Assembly: GCA_016280685.1 (NCBI GenBank)
Contig: JAEEHE010000061.1
Location: 1 to 12,470 of the forward strand
DNA: 12,470 nt
Direction of reading: 5' to 3'
Source: Caryophanales bacterium
GTDB taxonomy: Bacteria; Bacillota_I; Bacilli_A; RFN20; CAG-826
Positions 6,853 to 12,470 of this stretch are shown piece after piece (position 1 is the stretch's first letter; each line of letters begins with the position of its first letter). The notes under the pieces were generated by a model. That model was not told the DNA's origin. It ran no database searches and worked only from the letters and a program-made list of their open reading frames with translations. The position numbers and the translations under genes were made by a program.

Positions 6853-6875
6853 AGAGGGTTTCGGCCCTCTTTTTT
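6853..6875 (+). terminator. Rho-independent terminator of the second lipoprotein
   Basis: The stem AGAGGG / CCCTCT (6853-6858 with 6865-6870) has a TTTCGG loop that can tighten to a UUCG tetraloop by a U-G pair, and is followed by TTTTTT (6870-6875). It lies 16 nt after the stop. Confidence 0.88.
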
Positions 6876-6918
6876 GTATCATTTTTCCTTATTTTTGCAG
6901 GTTTTTTAGAAATATTTG

Positions 6919-6940
6919 CGCAAAAAATCGCTTTTTTGTG
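6919..6940. repeat. AT-rich hairpin of unknown role in the intergenic gap
   Basis: CGCAAAAAA (6919-6927) can pair with TTTTTTGTG (6932-6940, one G-T pair) around a TCGC loop. It lies between a proper terminator and the next promoter in a very AT-rich stretch (6876-6966) holding no gene. It may be a backup terminator, a protein site or just curved A-tract DNA. Confidence 0.35.
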
Positions 6941-6966
6941 AAAATTTACAAAAAATATTGGAGATT

Positions 6967-6991
6967 TCGCGTGCCTGCGATAGAATATAAT
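6967..6991 (+). promoter_or_regulatory. Predicted promoter of the stalked membrane protein gene
   Basis: A perfect TATAAT (6986-6991) gives a leader of about 18 nt containing AGGAGG (7003-7008). No recognisable -35 box is present at 16-18 bp. Instead, the dyad TCGC-N6-GCGA (6967-6980) reaches into that position, which would fit an activator-dependent promoter. Confidence 0.5.
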
Positions 6992-7015
6992 TAAGTATTT
7001 TTAGGAGGTTTCCTT

Positions 7016-8569
7016 ATGGACAAAATGAAGTCCTTGAGAAAGAGCGTTATCGCTTTAGGTGTTTTCGCGTTATTAGCCTTTGTTGTTTGGGGTGGTGTTT
7101 TTGCGACATTATTCTTAACAACCAAAGATTTTGATTTCTTGAAATTACACCTTAATCAGTTGGTCGACTTAATTGCCTTACCATTTAAAGGTGGTTTCGG
7201 TCCATCAACAGTCTATTTCCCAGAAGCACTTGTTGTTGTTTCTATTTTAGGATTAGATGTTTTATTCCTTGTCTTAACAATCATCTTCAGTATTGTTAAA
7301 CGTCGTGGTGTTATGGTGTTCCCATTCATCGCTTTCTTACTCTGTGGCGCAGCATCTGCAGAAGTCGCTGCTAACTTACCTACTTACACAGTTGGTGATA
7401 CATCCACAGCTTCCGGTTATTTAGCCTTAGTTAAATTAGGTTCATCTAACATTATCGGAACATTAATGGGCATTTTAGCGTTAGTATTTGGTACCTTAGC
7501 TGGTGTCTTAGCCTTATTAGCCATGATCTTATCAATGCCATGCAACTTCATGAAGAAAGCCAATAAAGAAGAAGAAGCTGCTCGTTTTGCTGAAGAACCA
7601 GAACCAGAGGAAGAAGAAGTTGAACTTACCGCTGAAAATATCAGAGGCATGATCAGAGATGAATTAAGAGCTGCTCAACCTGCTGGAAACAATGTCACCG
7701 GTGCGACATTTGCCGGTCCATTAGTGGTCCAATATTTCAATGGTCCTGCTCCAGTTCAACCACAACCTGAACAAAAAGAAGAACCCAAAAAAGAAGAACC
7801 AGTTCCATACGTGGAAGAAGTTGCTGTTCCTGAACCATATTGCGAACCAGAGCCAGTTAAAGAAGAAGAACCTGCTCCAGTCGAACCCGAACCACAACCA
7901 GAACCACAACCTGAACCCGAGCCACAACCAGAGCCCGAGCCAGAGCCACAACCTGAACCAGAACCAGAGCCACAACCCGAACCAGAACCAGAGCCACAAC
8001 CCGAACCAGAACCAGAGCCAGTTCAACCTGAACCAGAGCCAGTCCAAGAAGTAGTGGTCCCTGTCGTTGAAGCCCCAGTTGAAGAACCCGCTCCCGAAAA
8101 GAAACCAATTATCCGTATTCCTTTCGAAGAACGTATGGTCAAAGCTGATAAGGAAATGAAAGATAACTATAACGAAATTAAGAATGAAATTCTTAGTTAT
8201 GGTGTCAAATCTCGTATTTCCAATTCTGGCGACACATTCCGTTTACACCGCAAAACATACATTAAGCTCACAATTGCTGGTAAGAGCTTAAAATTATACT
8301 TCGCTCTTGATCCTAAAGATTACAGAGATACTACTATCCCAGTGCAAGATGCTGGTGAAAAAGGCATCTATGAAGAAATCCCATTGGTCTTCAAAGTCAA
8401 ATCCGGTTTATCCATCAAGAGATGTAAACAACTCATCGCTGATGTCATGGAAAAAGACAATTTAGTCCAAGGCGAAATCGGTAAAGTCAACTGGGTTAAA
8501 GAAATCCAAGCTAACTTAAGAGAAGAAAAGAAAGCCGCTAAAGCTGCTGCTGAAGCTGACGAAGATTAA
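7016..8569 (+). CDS. Membrane protein with Pro/Glu repeat stalk and conserved C-terminal domain
   Basis: A 517-residue protein of unknown function. Four hydrophobic segments are visible, near residues 10-32, 68-92, 98-118 and 143-172. An acidic linker with a helical [15 protein letters not shown] stretch leads to a long Pro/Glu/Gln-rich region (about 240-350) containing four PQPEPEPE units. The C-terminal domain (about 363-500) contains [20 protein letters not shown] and then [17 protein letters not shown], a pattern I recognise as recurring in Bacillota proteins but cannot name. The tail is Lys/Ala-rich. AGGAGG at 7003-7008 fixes the start. The basic KRRG after helix 2 and KKANK after helix 4 suggest that the stalk and C-terminal domain are cytoplasmic, by the positive-inside rule. 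A structural or scaffold role is a guess. Monocistronic. Confidence 0.83.
   Translation: MDKMKSLRKSVIALGVFALLAFVVWGGVFATLFLTTKDFDFLKLHLNQLVDLIALPFKGGFGPSTVYFPEALVVVSILGLDVLFLVLTIIFSIVKRRGVMVFPFIAFLLCGAASAEVAANLPTYTVGDTSTASGYLALVKLGSSNIIGTLMGILALVFGTLAGVLALLAMILSMPCNFMKKANKEEEAARFAEEPEPEEEEVELTAENIRGMIRDELRAAQPAGNNVTGATFAGPLVVQYFNGPAPVQPQPEQKEEPKKEEPVPYVEEVAVPEPYCEPEPVKEEEPAPVEPEPQPEPQPEPEPQPEPEPEPQPEPEPEPQPEPEPEPQPEPEPEPVQPEPEPVQEVVVPVVEAPVEEPAPEKKPIIRIPFEERMVKADKEMKDNYNEIKNEILSYGVKSRISNSGDTFRLHRKTYIKLTIAGKSLKLYFALDPKDYRDTTIPVQDAGEKGIYEEIPLVFKVKSGLSIKRCKQLIADVMEKDNLVQGEIGKVNWVKEIQANLREEKKAAKAAAEADED
7922..8017 (+). repeat. Four tandem 24-bp repeats encoding PQPEPEPE
   Basis: Units start at 7922, 7946, 7970 and 7994. 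The last two are identical and the first two differ by a few silent changes. Looser Pro/Glu codon repeats extend on both sides (about 7880-8045). Because the unit is a multiple of three, gain or loss of copies keeps the frame. The same periodicity creates long open frames on both strands that are not genes. Confidence 0.93.
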
Positions 8570-8590
8570 TATTCTCTAATATCAATAATG

Positions 8591-8617
8591 AAGAAGGTAT
8601 GTTATTCATACCTTTTT
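8591..8617 (+). terminator. Rho-independent terminator of the stalked membrane protein gene
   Basis: AAGGTATG / CATACCTT (8594-8601 with 8607-8614) around a TTATT loop is followed by Ts to 8617. The stem can extend outward to 8591-8617 by A-T pairs. It starts 21 nt after the stop codon. Confidence 0.88.
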
Positions 8618-8638
8618 CTTTTTGTCCTTTTGTCAATA

Positions 8639-8667
8639 TTTACAGTTTATATTATTTTTGATAATAT
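8639..8667 (+). promoter_or_regulatory. Predicted promoter of the CorC-type pair
   Basis: TTTACA (8639-8644), a 17-bp spacer and TAATAT (8662-8667). The leader would be about 36 nt. The ribosome site is weak: GAGAGGAAGTGG at 8691-8702, so either GAGG is far (13 nt) from the ATG or AGTGG is near (7 nt). Confidence 0.45.
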
Positions 8668-8709
8668 CTTTATCACGAGCCTAATGCTTAGAGAGGAAGT
8701 GGTTAGTCG

Positions 8710-9729
8710 ATGGATGATCCTATATCGTGGTTGTTAATCGGGATATGTATAATCGTATCTTTCTTTTCTTCAACCTGTGAGACCGCCATTGGACTAGTCA
8801 ATCGTTTTAAACTCCAAGTTAAAGCGGATGATGGTAGTAAAACTGCCAAAATATTATTGAGAATATGCGATCATTATGATCGTTCTATAAGCACAGTATT
8901 AATCACTCATAATGTGGCTTCCGTTATTATGTCTACTATCGGAACCATTATCTTTTATGATATGCTAGCATCTAAACCAGAATTAGATAGCTATGTACCA
9001 ATTATTTCTTCTATTGCTGTAACATTTGTTATTTATATCTTAGGTGATATTTTACCAAAGACTATCGCTAAAAAGATTCCCGATACTATTTCGACTATTT
9101 TTGCATGGCCTTTATATATTCTTTTAATTTTATTAACACCTTTATCTATTCTCTTTGAACTACTCGCTAAACTATTCGATAAGATTTTTAAGACGAGCCA
9201 CGAAGAAGAATTCACTGAAGAAGATTTTGAAAACATTGTCGAGAAGACTACTGATGAAGGATTATTAGAAGAAGAACAAGGGGATATCATCCAATCCGCT
9301 TTAGAGTTTGAAGACACAAATGTCAAAGAAGTTTTAACACCGAGAAATAAAATGTTCGCCTTAGATATCCGTGGTCTAACTCATGAGAAATTACAAGAGA
9401 TTTTATTAAATACCAATTATTCGAGAATTCCGATATATGAGAGAGAATTTGACAATATTATCGGTGTTTTGCTCGTGAAAACTTATATTAAGCAATATTT
9501 AGATAATCCGCAAAAAGCGATTAGAAGAATGCTGCAAAAACCATATTTCGTCTCTGGCAAAATCATGATTGATGATTTATTTAATGGTTTTAAACGTCAT
9601 CATTCTCATTTAGCAATCGTCAGAAATAAAGATCAAAAAGTCATCGGCATGGTCACCATGGAAGATGTTTTAGAAGAACTAGTGGAAGATATTAGTGAAC
9701 CCACTAATCAGAAAGTGAGAAAAGCCTAA
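8710..9729 (+). CDS. CNNM/CorC-type membrane protein with CBS pair, no CorC_HlyC domain
   Basis: A 339-residue member of the hemolysin C/CorC/CNNM family, whose studied members are linked to Mg2+ transport or efflux. The CNNM (DUF21) membrane domain spans about residues 5-160, with TM1 near 7-28 (Glu24), TM2 near 58-82, TM3 near 95-118 (GDILPK, Asp113) and TM4 near 130-158. An acidic linker and a CBS pair follow (about 205-325, with TPR and YSRIPIYE). It ends soon after, lacking the terminal CorC_HlyC domain found in its neighbour. In the second CBS domain the DEYGGTEG loop of the family is replaced by RNKDQKVIG, so nucleotide binding may be lost. The next gene starts 1 nt after its stop, so the two are almost certainly co-expressed and may form a heteromer. 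Confidence 0.88.
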   Translation: MDDPISWLLIGICIIVSFFSSTCETAIGLVNRFKLQVKADDGSKTAKILLRICDHYDRSISTVLITHNVASVIMSTIGTIIFYDMLASKPELDSYVPIISSIAVTFVIYILGDILPKTIAKKIPDTISTIFAWPLYILLILLTPLSILFELLAKLFDKIFKTSHEEEFTEEDFENIVEKTTDEGLLEEEQGDIIQSALEFEDTNVKEVLTPRNKMFALDIRGLTHEKLQEILLNTNYSRIPIYEREFDNIIGVLLVKTYIKQYLDNPQKAIRRMLQKPYFVSGKIMIDDLFNGFKRHHSHLAIVRNKDQKVIGMVTMEDVLEELVEDISEPTNQKVRKA

Positions 9730-9730
9730 T

Positions 9731-11017
9731 ATGCAATATTGGTGGTATTGGATTATTATCGGTGTTTGTGCAGTCTTTAGTGCTTTCTTTTCCGCTGCTG
9801 ATTTAGTCTATGGTTTAGTCGACCAGGATAAACTCAAAAAACATATCGAAAATAAAGAAAAAGGTTATAAGAGAGCGAAAATCGCTCTTCGTTTAGCGGA
9901 AAAATATGAATTCTCTATTGCTACAATTTTATTCTCTAATAATGTGGTGAACGTTTTATCTTCCTCTTTAGTGGCCGCAATCGCAGTTTATATTGATAGA
10001 CAAAATGGCACTAATTATGCGACGACTATCGCGACTATTATTATGACAGTCACAATTATTATATTCTGTGAATTCTTGCCGAAAGCTTTAGCGAAGAGAT
10101 TTTGTTATCCCTTCTCTATCTTGTTTGCTCCTATAGTGAGATTCTTTGAATTCTTATTCTTTATTTTCGTTTGGCCCATCTCTAAATTCTTTGAATTAAT
10201 TGGTCGCCTCTTTAAAAAGAAATCTAAAGAAGAAGATATCGTCGATGAGGATGTTTTGAATGAAATGGTGGATGAGATTGAAGAATCTGGTGATATTGAA
10301 GAAAATAGTGCGGAAATTGTTCGTAATGCAATCGATTTAAATGATATTCAAGCATTTGAAATTATGACTCCAAGAGTGGATGTCTTCTCTATTGATATCG
10401 AAGATGATATCGATGAGATTATCCAAGAAGGAGAAATCTTCAATCATAGTCGTATCCCGGTTTATGAAGACACGATTGATAATATTATCGGTATTTTACC
10501 TATCAAATCGGTCGCTAGAGCGTTATTTAATCATGAAAAGATTAATGTTAAGTCTTTGATGTATAAACCGCTTATAATCCCGAGAAACCACCAAATACTC
10601 GATTTATTACAAGAATTTAAACAGACGAAGATTCATATCGCTGTTGTTATCGACGAATATGGTGGTACAGAAGGTATCGTCACCATGGAAGACATCTTAG
10701 AAGAAATCGTCGGTGAGATTTTTGATGAGACCGACGAAGTCAATGAAGAATACATTATTAATAAAGATGGTTCTTATGTTGTCAGCGGTAGTATGAATAT
10801 CGATGATTTCTTTGAACTTATCGGATTTGAATCGGAAGACTATGAAACCGACTACACAACTGTCGGTGGTTTCTGCCAAGACATCTTAGATAGATTTGGT
10901 AAGAAAGATGATGAATTTGATTTCGATCATTATCATTTCCGCATCTTAGAAGCGGATAAATACACAATTGAAAAATTGTTGGTTACTAATCTAGATCCTA
11001 TCGATGATGAAGAATAA
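9731..11017 (+). CDS. CNNM/CorC family transporter, full domain set
   Basis: A 428-residue protein with the complete CorC architecture: a CNNM membrane domain (about 5-165, with SNNVVN in TM2 and CEFLPK, Glu114, in TM3), a CBS pair (about 206-328, with MTPRVDVF, HSRIPVYE and the canonical VIDEYGGTEGIVTMEDILEE) and a C-terminal CorC_HlyC domain (about 343-425, GSYVVSGSMNIDDFFELIG to HFRILEADKYTIEKLLV). The family moves Mg2+ (possibly exchanging Na+) across the plasma membrane, with nucleotide binding at the CBS pair as control. In TM1 the usual S-E-T-A is A-D-L-V, with Asp24 in place of Glu. Start ATG 9731 lies 1 nt after the upstream stop with only a poor purine-rich site, which indicates translational coupling. 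Confidence 0.92.
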   Translation: MQYWWYWIIIGVCAVFSAFFSAADLVYGLVDQDKLKKHIENKEKGYKRAKIALRLAEKYEFSIATILFSNNVVNVLSSSLVAAIAVYIDRQNGTNYATTIATIIMTVTIIIFCEFLPKALAKRFCYPFSILFAPIVRFFEFLFFIFVWPISKFFELIGRLFKKKSKEEDIVDEDVLNEMVDEIEESGDIEENSAEIVRNAIDLNDIQAFEIMTPRVDVFSIDIEDDIDEIIQEGEIFNHSRIPVYEDTIDNIIGILPIKSVARALFNHEKINVKSLMYKPLIIPRNHQILDLLQEFKQTKIHIAVVIDEYGGTEGIVTMEDILEEIVGEIFDETDEVNEEYIINKDGSYVVSGSMNIDDFFELIGFESEDYETDYTTVGGFCQDILDRFGKKDDEFDFDHYHFRILEADKYTIEKLLVTNLDPIDDEE

Positions 11018-11038
11018 AAAAAGATGCATTAGCATCTT
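11014..11038 (-). terminator. Terminator of the guanylate kinase gene, shared convergent region
   Basis: The perfect 7-bp stem AAGATGC / GCATCTT (11021-11027 with 11032-11038) has a 4-nt loop. Read on the minus strand it is followed by a run of Ts (complement of the As at 11016-11020 and beyond), giving a strong terminator. On the plus strand only TTATAAATTT follows, so it would stop the CorC transcript less well. The stem overlaps the minus-strand gene's stop codon. Confidence 0.8.
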
Positions 11039-11582
11039 ATAAATTTCTTTCTTTAATTATTTCTAGATATTTCTGATAGACCATATCGGTCACTTGCTCG
11101 ACATCGAAATGTTGACTATCTATATGAAGGTCGACATCAGCGATGTTTTCTTTTCTAAAGGCGATGCGATCATTAGCGATTCTCGCCTTTGCATCATCTT
11201 CGTTGTCTCCTCTTTGAAGCATTCTTTGATATCTTGTATCTTCGTCTGAATCTAAGAAGAAAGTGACGATATGTGGATCATTTAAAGCGATGTAGGCTTT
11301 TAATCCAGCTGGGTCGATGACAACACATTTATTTTGCGCGATTTGATCTTTAGTAGAACCATAGAGTTTTTTGTTATACAAAGTATATTCGACAAATTTT
11401 CCATCTTTAATCATCTGTTCAAATGTTTCTTTGCTCACGAAAAAGTAGTCGCGACCATTAACTTCGTTAACACGCATTTCACGTGTGGTAGTGGTAATCA
11501 CTTTAGTGACACCATATTTCCTCGCTAATTCTTTAGCGACTTCGGTTTTGCCACTTGCACTTGCGCCCGCTAAAACAATCAT
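11037..11582 (-). CDS. Guanylate kinase family protein, short form
   Basis: A 181-residue cytoplasmic nucleoside monophosphate kinase, expected to catalyse ATP + GMP to ADP + GDP. Walker A is GASASGKT (6-13, Lys12), where the usual form is GPSGAGKG/ST. The GMP-binding residues of the family can be located: Arg34 and Arg37 in TTTTREMR, Tyr46 in GRDYFF, Glu65 in FVEY, and Tyr74 and Ser76 in LYGST. The usual DVQG loop reads DPAG (Asp90). The lid/arginine region is QRMLQRGDNEDDAKARIANDR. It is somewhat shorter than typical Gmk (about 205), with trimmed ends. The P-loop change leaves room for a second, specialised paralogue, so I give no symbol. It has its own leaderless-type promoter and terminator and runs opposite to both neighbours. 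Confidence 0.85.
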   Translation of the reverse strand: MIVLAGASASGKTEVAKELARKYGVTKVITTTTREMRVNEVNGRDYFFVSKETFEQMIKDGKFVEYTLYNKKLYGSTKDQIAQNKCVVIDPAGLKAYIALNDPHIVTFFLDSDEDTRYQRMLQRGDNEDDAKARIANDRIAFRKENIADVDLHIDSQHFDVEQVTDMVYQKYLEIIKERNL

Positions 11583-11588
11583 GTCCTT

Positions 11589-11616
11589 ATTATAAAATTT
11601 TTCTCTATTTAGTAAA
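11589..11616 (-). promoter_or_regulatory. Leaderless promoter of the guanylate kinase gene
   Basis: On the minus strand, TTTACT (11616-11611), a 16-bp spacer and a perfect TATAAT (11594-11589) are followed by AAGGAC and then the ATG at 11582. Transcription is expected about seven bases after the -10, exactly at the start codon. AAGGA is present, but one base from the ATG is too close to act as a normal ribosome site. Confidence 0.6.
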
Positions 11617-11649
11617 GAATATAATAAAAAAGTTTTTTCTTATCGTTTT

Positions 11650-11681
11650 TTAGTTAACTTTTTAAGTTAATTAGTTATAAT
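11650..11681 (+). promoter_or_regulatory. eno: Enolase promoter with overlapping inverted repeat
   Basis: A perfect TATAAT (11676-11681) is preceded at 16 bp by TTAACT (11654-11659), a moderate -35. The perfect inverted repeat TTAACTT-TTT-AAGTTAA (11654-11670) covers the -35 and most of the spacer. TTAGTTA also occurs directly repeated 21 bp apart (11650-11656 and 11671-11677), about two helical turns. The leader is about 22 nt with AGGAG at 11697-11701. Confidence 0.65.
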
Positions 11682-11709
11682 ATCTATGGTCAAAAAAGGA
11701 GTTTTTTAA

Positions 11710-12470
<761 letters not shown>

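Noticed and set aside
7922..8017. CRISPR-like array
   Set aside because: The repeats are contiguous without spacers and encode Pro/Glu in frame.
7721..8108. Three long open frames within the Pro/Glu repeat (7721-8047 minus, 7740-8054 plus, 7857-8108 minus)
   Set aside because: They are by-products of the 24-bp periodic repeat in the real gene: low-complexity Trp/Leu/Phe, Asn/Gln/His or Val/Leu/Ala translations without ribosome sites.
9033..9326. Minus-strand open frame of 97 codons in the first CorC-type gene
   Set aside because: Ser-rich translation antisense to a clear CNNM/CBS protein; no independent signals.

Overview
The window is a low-GC, densely packed stretch of bacterial chromosome. 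AGGAGG-type ribosome sites, TATAAT-type -10 boxes, U-tailed hairpin terminators, lipoprotein signals and a Gram-positive-style surface protein point to a Bacillota lineage, probably a gut-type Erysipelotrichia or Mollicutes-related bacterium. That placement is inference. All ten visible gene ends use TAA (8) or TAG (2) and none uses TGA, while Trp is encoded by TGG.

Layout. 1-1240: the end of an ABC-2 type exporter operon (ATPase missing its Walker A end, plus a six-helix permease), closed by a terminator. 1241-1578: intergenic, with a promoter, a 39-codon ORF or gene remnant, a strong palindrome and a second promoter. 1579-4197: a large secreted, membrane-anchored surface protein with a beta-helix-like front, an InlB-type repeat, two Ig-like domains and an unusual Lys-Gly-Cys-Gly-Gly C-terminal anchor. 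4304-5230: a DUF1848 protein with a C-terminal radical-SAM-like cysteine motif, apparently translated from a leaderless mRNA. 5270-6836: two tandem paralogous lipoproteins of unknown function. 7016-8569: a four-helix membrane protein with a Pro/Glu repeat stalk and a conserved C-terminal domain. 8710-11017: two tandem CNNM/CorC-type transporters, the first degenerate in its regulatory parts. 11037-11582 (minus): a guanylate kinase family protein, also apparently leaderless. 11710-end: the 5' two-thirds of enolase.

How the genes relate. Much of the window serves the cell envelope: exporter, surface protein, two lipoproteins, stalked membrane protein and ion exchangers. Most genes have their own promoter and terminator. 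Only the ABC pair (20-nt overlap) and the CorC pair (1-nt gap) are clearly co-translated units. Guanylate kinase and enolase are divergent neighbours sharing about 127 bp. I see no CRISPR array, tRNA, rRNA, insertion sequence or phage gene. The least explained points are the cysteine-containing C-terminal anchor, the two leaderless promoters with TATAAT exactly six bases before ATG, the lipoprotein duplication, and the complementary residue changes in the CorC pair.
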